This document shows positions 33,763 through 42,065 of a stretch of 47,903 nt of DNA, one piece after another (the stretch's first letter is position 1; the number at the start of each line of letters is the position of its first letter). Source of the DNA: Thermodesulfobacteriota bacterium (GTDB lineage Bacteria > Desulfobacterota > WTBG01 > CAIYCZ01 > CAIRTM01); contig JANQGV010000101.1 in NCBI GenBank assembly GCA_028282925.1, forward strand, positions 1 to 47,903, given 5' to 3'. A model generated the notes under the pieces. The model made no database searches. It was given only the letters and a program-made list of their open reading frames with translations, and had not been told where the DNA came from. Made by a program: the position numbers and the translations under genes.

Positions 33763-34983
33763 ATGCACTGGATTGCATTCATACGCCTGATACGAGACAT
33801 CTTCGGACCCGGACTGCCGGATCTGGACAAGATCCAGGAGCAGGGCCTGCTGGCAATTAAAATAGCCCAGGTATTCGCCCTGCGGATCGATTTTCTTAAC
33901 GAAGATACCTGCCGTCACCTTTCCCGCTTGTACCGGCACACCCTTGAGTTACCGGCTGAAGAGGTCGACCTGCTGCTGAAAAAATATACCGATGCATCTT
34001 TTCGTAGCGAGTTTGCCGACATCGATACACGACCCCTTGCTACGGCCTCGGTGGGACAGGTACACCGGGCCCGGTTGCAAAACGGGACGGAGGTGGTGGT
34101 CAAACTGATCAAGCAGGATTTCAGCCGAAAATTCGTCCGGGACGTTCGCAGCCTGGAGAGGCTTTTTCGCCTGATAATATTCTTTTATCCCAAGCTGCAA
34201 AAGGTGGCCGATCCGGTCGGGATTTTAAAAAATATCGAGGAATATACAACCACGGAACTGAACCTGCTCAACGAAATTGCAGGACAAACGATTCTCAGGG
34301 ACATCCACACCAGCCAAAAAGATCGTTTCGACCTTTCGCGCCTGCGGTTTGCAGATTTTCACCGGAACCTGTGCAACGAGAACATCCTGGTATCTGAATA
34401 CATCGAGGGTCGCACCTTCGACGAACTCCTCGAAGAAGGTCTTTTACCGTACGAAAAAATGCTGCAACTGTTCCATGTTCACGGTTTTTACATGTTCGCG
34501 GTGGGTATCTTCCATGGTGACATACACCCGGGAAACATTATACTGAAAGACAAAGATCTCTATTTCGTCGACACCAGCGCCATCAGCCGGGTGGGCCCGA
34601 AAATCAGACGGGGACTTTTTAATTTTTTTAAGGCCCTGGCATATTGGGACTATGAAAAATGCGCCTATTTCTTGAATAAAATGGCCGATGTGGAAATTGA
34701 GGGCCGCCGGTATGACACTTTTTCAAAGAAAATGCTGACCCTTTATGCCGACTTCACCGACAGCACCGTATCCCAGGTCAGCCTTACCCGGCGCATGATG
34801 GAAACCATCAAGCTGGGCGTTCACAGCGGCATGGTTTTCGAAAAGGGCATGTACGCCATTATCAAAAGCCTTATGTACCTCGACGGCATGGCCATACGCT
34901 GTAACCCGGATGCCGTTCTCATGCGGGACATGCGGCCCTTTATCTCCGAGATGGAATCTCTAATCGAGACAGGTGAACCATAA
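33763..34983 (+). CDS. UbiB/ABC1 (AarF) family kinase-like protein
   Basis: 406 residues. The family-specific N-terminal motif (KxGQ) appears as LLAIKIAQVFALRIDFL. ATASVGQVHRARLQNG replaces the usual AxAS loop, VVVKLIKQDF holds the Lys, and HGDIHPGNIILKDKDLYFVD gives the catalytic loop and DFG-like metal site (here VDTSA). UbiB-type proteins are atypical kinases or ATPases that support isoprenoid quinone synthesis in the membrane. A menaquinone role would fit an anaerobe. The C-terminal membrane helices typical of UbiB are weak, so it could be a soluble paralogue. No strong ribosome site precedes the ATG. Confidence 0.85.
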   Translation: MHWIAFIRLIRDIFGPGLPDLDKIQEQGLLAIKIAQVFALRIDFLNEDTCRHLSRLYRHTLELPAEEVDLLLKKYTDASFRSEFADIDTRPLATASVGQVHRARLQNGTEVVVKLIKQDFSRKFVRDVRSLERLFRLIIFFYPKLQKVADPVGILKNIEEYTTTELNLLNEIAGQTILRDIHTSQKDRFDLSRLRFADFHRNLCNENILVSEYIEGRTFDELLEEGLLPYEKMLQLFHVHGFYMFAVGIFHGDIHPGNIILKDKDLYFVDTSAISRVGPKIRRGLFNFFKALAYWDYEKCAYFLNKMADVEIEGRRYDTFSKKMLTLYADFTDSTVSQVSLTRRMMETIKLGVHSGMVFEKGMYAIIKSLMYLDGMAIRCNPDAVLMRDMRPFISEMESLIETGEP

Positions 34984-34989
34984 AGAACT

Positions 34990-35211
34990 ATCAGCATTAT
35001 TCATAATCGACAAAACCATGCCCCGGATGAAAGGGTATGAGCCGGACCGCGAGCTACAAAACATCCGCCCCGACATACCGATCATCCTCTGTAGCGGTTT
35101 CAAAGAGAAATCCGGCAAAAACTCGGCATCGACACAATCATCATGAAGCCGGTCGACATGCACAACAGAGCCGTCGCGGTTCGCAACGCCCTTGACGGCA
35201 GGAAAGGGTGA
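34990..35211 (+). pseudogene. Frameshifted response-regulator receiver remnant
   Basis: In one frame the plus strand reads SALFIIDKTMPRMKGYEPD, then RELQNIRPDIPIILCSGFKE. After KSGK the match continues in another frame as KLGIDTIIMKPVDMHNRAVA, then VRNALDGRKG and a stop at 35211. Together these give the second half of a receiver domain: the phospho-Asp region D-x-x-MP, the conserved Ser/Thr strand (IILCSGF) and the Lys in MKPVDM. The first third of the domain is missing and a frameshift splits the rest, so the gene is broken. No start codon is evident. Confidence 0.75.
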
Positions 35212-35239
35212 TACGGCAAAAATTTCTTCCGCCACCAAA

Positions 35240-35270
35240 AAAGGGCCGGCAAACAGCATACCGGCCCTTT
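35240..35270 (-). terminator. Intrinsic terminator of the rhodanese-like gene
   Basis: AAAGGGCCGG pairs perfectly with CCGGCCCTTT around an 11-base loop, and the minus strand continues into six T. It could also partly stop plus-strand transcription from the UbiB side. Confidence 0.85.
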
Positions 35271-35296
35271 ACACAGAGAAAAAACAGCTTTGCCGT

Positions 35297-36484
35297 TTAA
35301 TCTACAATTTCCACTTTTACTTTCAGTGCAGTACCCGAATCAGGCAAGATGTCGACGCGTGGATAAAAACGGCCGGCATAGTAGTTTCGCAGGTCTTCGG
35401 GGTAGTTCATCAAATCATATATACCGCCGTCGGCAAACCACGTGTGATCATTCACTTTGGCATTGCTGGTTATTCCGCACACACATGAGTAGGAGCAGTA
35501 AATACACCCCGGGTTCCAGTTGATATTTGAATCGCGGGTGCCGCCGATGCGCGGCTCAATACCATACGTTGTAAAGTCTTCCGGATCGGGCTGGTAGGCA
35601 GACGGCTTTTCTTCCAGCAGTTCTGCAAGCGTATAATATTTCTCAGCACCTTCCCAGGTGATACTGTAATCGATTCGCTGGCCGTCCACATGCTTGTCCG
35701 ACCACTCATCCATTGCACCGAAATCAATCCCATCGGCCATATTACCATCGGGATCGGCGCCAAGATAGGTCAACAGTTCCTGGAAACAGAACGGGGGCGT
35801 CTTAAGCTGAAACATACCCATAGCATGCGATCCGCCGCCCTCGTAAATAATGCAGTTGTGGGTTCCGTAGGTGGAAACATTATCATAGTTGGTACTGTTG
35901 ATATAACCGTTCATGACAAACGTGCCGTTTTCTTCATCCACCTGGGCAATACCGGGCACATACTGCGCGGTATATTCGCTGTTGGCCGCTGCCCAGTCTG
36001 CATATGCAGCATTGAGGTATGAAACATCGGTGAATCCGGCTTTCAGGGCGACTTCGAACGCATTTTTTGCATTGGCTGCCGTATCGGCATAAAAAATAAT
36101 TTCCGAATCCCGGTAGGTCGACTGATAGTCGTTCACCAACTGGTTTATCAGCAAATGACACAGCCACGATGCGGAAATATCCGTTGCTGCAGTAGTGCTC
36201 ACTTCATCAACGCCGTTGGTATAAAGAGGCGATCCGTTTTCGGCAATCATGCTTAAGGGTACGTTGAGTGCGTCGGTTATGTGCCCGGCGATATAGTCTT
36301 CACTCGACCGGGCATCAACCACCAACACCCGGTTATCCGTTCCGGCTGACGTGGTACCGCTTGCAATTGCGGACTGCAGATAGTCCATAGATACGGCCGA
36401 CTGATCGCTGCACCCGGTACACAGTATAACTACCAGCACAAAGGCCGCTCCCGATAAAAAAATTCCTTTACTTACTTTCTTCAT
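35297..36484 (-). CDS. Rhodanese-like lipoprotein with Cys cluster, Cys-less active site
   Basis: About 395 residues from the ATG at 36484 (AAGGAGA upstream). The signal ends in VILCTGC, a lipobox. A rhodanese-like domain (about 30-150) has VVDARSSEDYIAGHITDALN, but the active-site strand reads EIIFYADTAANAKNAF, with Ala at the catalytic Cys position, so sulfur transfer by this domain is unlikely. The middle part (MNGYINSTNYDN and CIIYEGGGSHAMGMF) resembles YdjY-type domains. The C-terminus has GCIYCSYSCVCG, a compact Cys cluster that could bind a metal. Exported, function unknown. Confidence 0.7.
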   Translation of the reverse strand: MKKVSKGIFLSGAAFVLVVILCTGCSDQSAVSMDYLQSAIASGTTSAGTDNRVLVVDARSSEDYIAGHITDALNVPLSMIAENGSPLYTNGVDEVSTTAATDISASWLCHLLINQLVNDYQSTYRDSEIIFYADTAANAKNAFEVALKAGFTDVSYLNAAYADWAAANSEYTAQYVPGIAQVDEENGTFVMNGYINSTNYDNVSTYGTHNCIIYEGGGSHAMGMFQLKTPPFCFQELLTYLGADPDGNMADGIDFGAMDEWSDKHVDGQRIDYSITWEGAEKYYTLAELLEEKPSAYQPDPEDFTTYGIEPRIGGTRDSNINWNPGCIYCSYSCVCGITSNAKVNDHTWFADGGIYDLMNYPEDLRNYYAGRFYPRVDILPDSGTALKVKVEIVD

Positions 36485-37144
36485 TGTTACTTCTCCTTCT
36501 GTTTGCAATGTCAAAAAAATTCGCGATATCCTTACATGACAGGATATCGAAAACACGGCACTTCAACAAATTGATTATCTCGATTACGTACTATTACCTA
36601 TATTGACAGCAACTATACTCTTTTTAAAAAAGGCAACCCTCCCCCCATCTTCCATAGATGTTTATTTAAATACGCGCAAAACGGTTATTTGGCGATTACC
36701 CTCGCGCAATATCAATCTGGCTATTTTTTATGTTTATTTAACATAAATATCATGAGTATATTTACCGTTGCTTTAATTATTATTTAATAAATTTAGACAT
36801 CTTATATGCATTTAATGCTTTATTAGTATAAATAAATGATGTACAATACCTGTGTATGTACAATTAAAAGGTACGTGTAGTTCCATAGGGGCAAAAACGT
36901 CTGTAGCTGTTCTCTTCCGGGAGTTACATTCCTGCTTGAGGGGCATCCTGCATTCATCCCGAACAATAGGTCAGCCGGTGCGGTTCCTGAAAAAGACCCA
37001 GGTCCCATTTTCAGATATCGTACCGTCAAAGAAGCCTGTTGAACCGGAACCTGAAATACAGTGTTCGACCGATTACATCAAAACCCCGGACATCAGACGC
37101 CTCGCAGAAAATCAATCCGACAACAGGGAAAAGGAGGCTGTTTC
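36485..37144. other. Divergent gap upstream of the caspase-like gene
   Basis: Between the rhodanese-like and caspase-like genes. The stretch 36590-36860 is very AT-rich and probably carries promoters for both directions, with two TGTACA palindromes at about 36840-36862. From 36860 to 37144 the base content rises and a 107-codon plus-strand frame (36852-37175) overlaps the caspase start. It has no known domain and no ribosome site, so I do not call it a gene. The region would be a leader of up to about 290 bases. Confidence 0.4.
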
Positions 37145-38449
37145 ATGGTACGATTTCACAACGCGGTCAAACTAATGGTATGTATTCTGGCGGCACTGCA
37201 GGTAGTCGGTTGCATCAGCATGAGCAGATCCGATCAGATGGCGCTCAGGCAACTGAAAAGTTACGGCATCGGCGAAACAGAACAGGGAACCAAGCATCCT
37301 GCCGTCGCAGCCGGTCTTAATCTGCTTCCCGGCATTGGAAATTTTTATCTTGCCGTGGGTACGGAACACCCGACCCAGTGGACTATCGGATTTATCAATC
37401 TTCTGTTCTGGCCCTGTTCGGTTGTTTGGGGCATTCCCCAAGGCGCAATAGATGCCAACACCATCAACAAAATGGAAACCGTTTATTACTACAAACACGA
37501 CCTCCAGGGCAAACGAGAATTTGCAACCTTGAGAGCCCAGGCCGAGGCTTTGGACGCCGAGCTTGCGGCAGCTACGTATCACCGTCCCGCTGCTGCACAC
37601 AACGGTCTCGGTGCAGGCAGTACTGCAACCGGACCGGTCGTGCGCCCCAACGCAATTCCTCCCTCCTGGCGCGCCCCTAAAAACACGCGATTGTTGTCCG
37701 TCGGCGTAGGCTCTTTCAAGGACCCCTCAATCCCAAAAGTCAGTCACGCCCACGACGATGCCCGGCAGATGGCCGGCTATCTGCAGTCCTGCGGAGTCCC
37801 CCGGGCCAACATAACCCATTTGTCCGACACACAGGCAACCCGCAGCAACATCACCGAAGCCTTAATGAAATTGAAACTGGCCACCACCGAAGAATCGGAA
37901 ACATCCATCTTTTATTTTTCAGGGCACGGGGCACCCATCCTTGAGGACGGCAAAATAGTCGATGCCGCCCTTATTCCCTACGACGCCTTTGAAAACAGCC
38001 TGGACTACACCGGCATTAAAGTCTCAACCCTTAATAATATGCTTGCCGATACCCACGGTAACTTCATTGTTATACTCGACGCCTGTTTCAGCGGCAAGGA
38101 AGGACGCAGCATCATGGCGAAAAACATAAAAAGCATCGCCGTGGTGCCCAGGGACTTCAGTGTAATACCCGAAACAAACGGCAGGTCCTGGTGGGTCACC
38201 TCAACCAGCGGCAATAATTTCGCAAATGTTTTTCCCCAAATGCAGCAGGGGCTTTTCACCTACTATTTTATCAAGTCGCTGGACGGCGCCGACGGTGTCG
38301 ACGCCAACAGCGACGGCCTTGTCAGCCTGAAAGAAGCATTTCAATGGACAAAAACCAATGTTGCCTCGGTTTCAGCCAAAACCCTCGGCAGGCTCCAGAT
38401 ACCGGAAATGAGAGGACCCGGTGATATTATTTTGACGATTCCACGGTAG
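37145..38449 (+). CDS. Caspase-like (peptidase C14) lipoprotein
   Basis: 434 residues from the ATG at 37145, with AAGGAGG 6 bases upstream. The N-terminus ends in LQVVGC, a lipobox. Next is a hydrophobic module (about 45-110) with LLPGIGNFYLAVGTEHPTQW and LLFWPCSVVWGIPQGAIDA. The caspase fold (about 180-430) has the catalytic His in FYFSGHGAPI and the Cys in VILDACFSGKEG, with DDARQMAGYL before them. It should sit in the envelope facing the periplasm, unlike the cytoplasmic caspases of plasmid or defence systems. The substrate is unknown. It converges on the kinase gene, stops 67 bp apart. Confidence 0.9.
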   Translation: MVRFHNAVKLMVCILAALQVVGCISMSRSDQMALRQLKSYGIGETEQGTKHPAVAAGLNLLPGIGNFYLAVGTEHPTQWTIGFINLLFWPCSVVWGIPQGAIDANTINKMETVYYYKHDLQGKREFATLRAQAEALDAELAAATYHRPAAAHNGLGAGSTATGPVVRPNAIPPSWRAPKNTRLLSVGVGSFKDPSIPKVSHAHDDARQMAGYLQSCGVPRANITHLSDTQATRSNITEALMKLKLATTEESETSIFYFSGHGAPILEDGKIVDAALIPYDAFENSLDYTGIKVSTLNNMLADTHGNFIVILDACFSGKEGRSIMAKNIKSIAVVPRDFSVIPETNGRSWWVTSTSGNNFANVFPQMQQGLFTYYFIKSLDGADGVDANSDGLVSLKEAFQWTKTNVASVSAKTLGRLQIPEMRGPGDIILTIPR

Positions 38450-38516
38450 GGTAAAAGAGCTGCTATCGGAGAGGGTGGGCAACGTCCGGAGCGGAACGGG
38501 TATATGCCGAAACACC

Positions 38517-40442
38517 TTAACGAAAGCAATAAAAAGTTCCGCTGCTGCACCCGGCGTACAGATTACTCTCCACAGCAGCAGGCGAGGAAAGAACGGCGCC
38601 GGCCGTTTCGATGCGGCTGATTTCGCTGCCCTGTATTGCATCCAGCAGTACAAGCAGGCCGCTTTCCGTGCCGACTATCACGCACGCGTCGGTTATGCAG
38701 GGTGATGCCGACACCCTGCTGCCGGCATCCCAGGTCCAGAGAATTGATCCCCGGACCGCATCAAGGGCATGCAGCCTGCCGTTGCGGGTCACGGTATAGA
38801 CCATGTCTTTGCGCACGGCCGCCGTTGACGTAATCCAGTCGCTGCAAGCATATGCCCATTTTCGATCACCGGCTTCCGCGCCAAAACAGTAGAGGCGTCC
38901 ATCATAGGAACCGACATATACCAGTCCGCCGGCATACGTCGCAGAAGAGTCTATCATATTGCCCGCAGCGGTTTTCCAGAGCAGATTGCCGCTCTGAACA
39001 TCAAGTGCGTACAGATGACCGTCCTGAGAACCGCAATAGACCGTTCCAGCAACCACCAGGGGCGACGATTCGATAACGGCCCTGCTGGAAAAACACCAGC
39101 GTTTTACACCGCTACGGGCATCCAGACAGTACAAATTACCGTCGTAGCAGCCGAACACAACATCACTCCCCCGAACGGCGGGAGATGAACTGACCGGCCC
39201 CGGGCAGGTAAACGTCCATTGCAGTGCCCCGCTTTCACCATCGATTGCATACAGCACACCGTCATATGACCCGGCAAATACCGTCCCGCCTGCAATGGCC
39301 GGAGAAGCATACACACTGTCGCCGGTGGTAAAACGCCATATACGGTTACCCAGTGATGCATCAAGGCAGTGAATCTCGCCGTTGTTCGTGCCGAATACAA
39401 TCCGCCCTCCCGACCATGCCGGGGATGATAGAACGGCAGACCCCGCACGGTATGCCCATTGCTCATGGAGTTCCTGACCCGGTGCGGCATGCAGGCTGCC
39501 GCTACGGGCCGCATCTCCCCGGAAACACGGCCAGGAAACGCCAATGATGGTTTTATGCGTCTCAGACTCTTTCCGGTCGTCAAAACAGCGCTTCAGATCA
39601 CCAAGAAGCTCCGGGGCCGAAGGGTAGCGTCCGGCAGGGTCTTTCTCAAGCAATCGGCCGATTATCGTCCCAAGCCCCGGATACATCAGTGTGCCGTTTA
39701 TATCCGGCGCTTTCTCATTTTTGATCCTCTTGATAACGTCCCACTGGTTTTTTCCGTCAAAGGCAAGGCTTCCGGTCAGCATCTCGTAAAACACTGCTCC
39801 CAGTGACCACAGGTCGGTCTGCACCGTTACCGCGCCGTCAATTTGTTCAGGGGCCATATAGTTCGGTGTACCTGAAATGCGCGACGGCAACACCCGGCCT
39901 CCTTCCAGCATGCGGGCCAGGCCGAAATCGGCCATTTTCACCCTCCCCCCGCTATTCACCAGCAGATTTTCCGGCTTGAGGTCCTGGTGTACCACACGCT
40001 GCCCATGGGCATAGACCAACGCCTCACACATTTGCACCGCAAGGCCTTTAAAGCGGTCGGGAGAAAGCCTCCCATCGCGGGCAAGCATGTTCCGCAGGCT
40101 TTCGCCCTCAACATACTCCATAACAATAAAAAAAATACTGCCGTCCCGCTCGGCATCAATAATCTGCACAATACCGGGATGATTCAGTCGGGCTTGAAGC
40201 ACTGCCTCACGCACCTGCCGCCCCAGCGCAAAATCCTGCTGAAAAGGAACCTTGATTGCCCGGTGGATATTCAACTCCGGGTGCAGGGCTTTGTACACTT
40301 CGCCGCACGATCCCCGTCCCAGGCTGTGGAGTATTCGATATTTACCGAGAGTGTCTATCATGGCGATCATCATCGGTGATACATGAGGCAGGGCACTCAA
40401 AAGATTGCAAATCCATCGAAAAGAGGGAGCAGGCTGCGGCAT
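38517..40442 (-). CDS. Ser/Thr protein kinase with PQQ-type propeller
   Basis: Up to 641 residues. The start is uncertain (40442 or ATGs near 40370 to 40361, the last giving MIDTLGKYRIL). The kinase domain (about 30-295) shows the Gly loop LGRGSCGEVYKA, Lys in RAIKVPF, VVHQDLKPENLL (HQD in place of HRD), ADFGLARML and YMAPEQIDG. The C-terminal 330 residues hold about seven to eight PQQ-like blades (GGRIVFGTNNGEIHCLDA and similar). No membrane helix is visible, so the propeller may sense a cytoplasmic ligand. It is the last gene of a minus-strand series after the sigma and anti-sigma genes, with 17 bp to the anti-sigma stop. Confidence 0.92.
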   Translation of the reverse strand: MPQPAPSFRWICNLLSALPHVSPMMIAMIDTLGKYRILHSLGRGSCGEVYKALHPELNIHRAIKVPFQQDFALGRQVREAVLQARLNHPGIVQIIDAERDGSIFFIVMEYVEGESLRNMLARDGRLSPDRFKGLAVQMCEALVYAHGQRVVHQDLKPENLLVNSGGRVKMADFGLARMLEGGRVLPSRISGTPNYMAPEQIDGAVTVQTDLWSLGAVFYEMLTGSLAFDGKNQWDVIKRIKNEKAPDINGTLMYPGLGTIIGRLLEKDPAGRYPSAPELLGDLKRCFDDRKESETHKTIIGVSWPCFRGDAARSGSLHAAPGQELHEQWAYRAGSAVLSSPAWSGGRIVFGTNNGEIHCLDASLGNRIWRFTTGDSVYASPAIAGGTVFAGSYDGVLYAIDGESGALQWTFTCPGPVSSSPAVRGSDVVFGCYDGNLYCLDARSGVKRWCFSSRAVIESSPLVVAGTVYCGSQDGHLYALDVQSGNLLWKTAAGNMIDSSATYAGGLVYVGSYDGRLYCFGAEAGDRKWAYACSDWITSTAAVRKDMVYTVTRNGRLHALDAVRGSILWTWDAGSRVSASPCITDACVIVGTESGLLVLLDAIQGSEISRIETAGAVLSSPAAVESNLYAGCSSGTFYCFR

Positions 40443-40459
40443 ACATGTCGGTTCGCCGG

Positions 40460-41098
40460 TTATTCATTCTCTTTCCCGGATTTTGGTTCGTCGTTTCCAT
40501 CAGCGCTTTTTTTATTGCTTTCCTCGCGGTCCTTAGGAGCATATTTTTTTTGCACATCTGCCGCGTTTTTCCGCACAGCGGCCTGCGGCACGGCACCGGG
40601 CGTGAGCAGGTTTTTAAGCACACGGTCAACCGTACCGGAACCTTTTTGCAGTTCATCAGAACCTTTTTGCACAAAAGTTTCAATGGATTTGACCAGCCTG
40701 TCTTTCAGGGTGGTGTCGCGTAACCGCCTGAGACTTGCAACAACGGCTTCGGGAAGCTCGCTTTCTACCGGCTCAATCCTTTCCGCAACCTGCTCAAAGG
40801 TTTTAAGCAGTACAAGCTTCTCGCGGCAGATTGAACATTTTTCAAAGTGGGCCTTCAGTTCGTCACGCTCACCATGCGGAAGTTCGTTGTAAAAATAGCT
40901 ACTGATCTTTTCCGGGCTCAGGCAGTCGGATCGCAAGCCCCTCCAGATGTTTGTTAATGCCTCCAGTGCCGAAAGTATGGCTTCATACTGCTCTGCACAG
41001 CTCCGGCACGTTCGGAGGTGTTCCCGCACAGCTTGTTCTTCGGCATCCGATAATTGCTTGTCATAATACGCGATCAGATCTATTTCCTTACATTTCAT
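40460..41098 (-). CDS. Anti-sigma factor with two ZAS-type zinc motifs
   Basis: 212 residues. Two zinc-binding anti-sigma motifs are visible: REHLRTCRSC (about residue 26) and KAHFEKCSIC (about 85), each in the HxxxCxxC form with an upstream helix (LIAYYDKQLSDAEEQAV and ISSYFYNELPHGERDELK). A single motif is usual. The C-terminal part is a charged helical stretch and a Lys/Glu-rich tail with no membrane helix, so the protein should be cytoplasmic. It probably holds the sigma factor of the upstream gene. A redox or phosphorylation trigger is possible. Confidence 0.82.
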   Translation of the reverse strand: MKCKEIDLIAYYDKQLSDAEEQAVREHLRTCRSCAEQYEAILSALEALTNIWRGLRSDCLSPEKISSYFYNELPHGERDELKAHFEKCSICREKLVLLKTFEQVAERIEPVESELPEAVVASLRRLRDTTLKDRLVKSIETFVQKGSDELQKGSGTVDRVLKNLLTPGAVPQAAVRKNAADVQKKYAPKDREESNKKSADGNDEPKSGKENE

Positions 41099-41219
41099 GG
41101 CTTAAACTTTCTTCGCGATGTGTAATATACCTGCGTGTGTGATCCTCTTCCCGTTTCCCTTGTTTTCTTGGGATATCCCGATCTTTTTTGGCGCGAGACA
41201 CACCCGCAGCCGAAACCTG

Positions 41220-41834
41220 TTACCGGCATTCCACAAGCACCTTAAAGTCGCGGTGTTTACGCATTCCCTCAAGGCAGCGTTTTATCTGTACCGACACAGT
41301 ATTGATTGAAAGGCTCAAGCGGTCCGCCATTTCCCGGTAACTCTCTACACGGCCGATCTGGTATTCGAGGTACAGTTTCATCAGCTCCCGGCAGTAGGGC
41401 GGCAGACATTCGATAATGCCCAACGACACTTCCACGATTTCATCGTGCACGATTTTGTCCTCCGCAACCGAACCCGTCTGGTGCCCTTCACTGTCATGAT
41501 TCATCAGGGCGGCTACACCCCGGTCGTCATCGGGCAACGCAACCGCTTGCCGCCCCTTATAAGAATCGAGAATCCTGTTGATGGTCACCCTTTTAACAAA
41601 TGCGCGAAACTGTTTTGGTTCCTTCACCATGCCGAGTCCCTTTTCAATCAGGGACACGATTACCTGTTGCGTTACATCTTCAGCGGTATCGATCAGGTTC
41701 CAGCGTTTCCAGCGCGTTATACCCAGCACAAAACCGTATACATACGACCAGGCTGCTTCATCGCCTTTTTTGCAGAAAGCATACAGGTTTTCATCAGGCA
41801 TGTCTTTGAAGTCGGCGTTTACTGAGTTCGCCAT
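41220..41834 (-). CDS. ECF-type RNA polymerase sigma factor
   Basis: 204 residues. Region 2 (about 15-90) has DEAAWSYVYGFVLGITRW, then TAEDVTQQVIVSLIEKGL and FVKRVTINRILDSYKG. Region 4 (about 135-200) has LPPYCRELMKLYLEYQ, then YREMADRLSLSINTVSVQI, a clear helix-turn-helix. It has no region 1.1 or 3. The start has only a weak AAGGG upstream. The gene lies 121 bp before the anti-sigma gene and two genes before the Ser/Thr kinase. ECF factors linked to kinases are known in other bacteria (for example EcfP/PknT in Vibrio parahaemolyticus). Confidence 0.92.
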   Translation of the reverse strand: MANSVNADFKDMPDENLYAFCKKGDEAAWSYVYGFVLGITRWKRWNLIDTAEDVTQQVIVSLIEKGLGMVKEPKQFRAFVKRVTINRILDSYKGRQAVALPDDDRGVAALMNHDSEGHQTGSVAEDKIVHDEIVEVSLGIIECLPPYCRELMKLYLEYQIGRVESYREMADRLSLSINTVSVQIKRCLEGMRKHRDFKVLVECR

Positions 41835-42065
41835 TATCGTTTGTACCCTTGGACCAAGATTATTAAAACGAACACTTTTAAGTAAGACCGGTCGGGCAGA
41901 GTATACACGAATGTAGTCGGCCTGCCTCTGTGGCAGACCAGTGCAGGAGAAGGCCGATATGCTTCATACTCTCCTTTATTGTCCGGAAACCGGTGTGGAT
42001 ACAATGTGATGTATATGCCCCTTATCGCTTCCCCTGCCCGGGGGGGGAAGCGTGATATCGTTTTT

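Noticed and set aside
36852-37175. 107-codon ORF before the caspase-like gene
   Set aside because: No ribosome site, no known domain, and it overlaps the well-placed caspase start.
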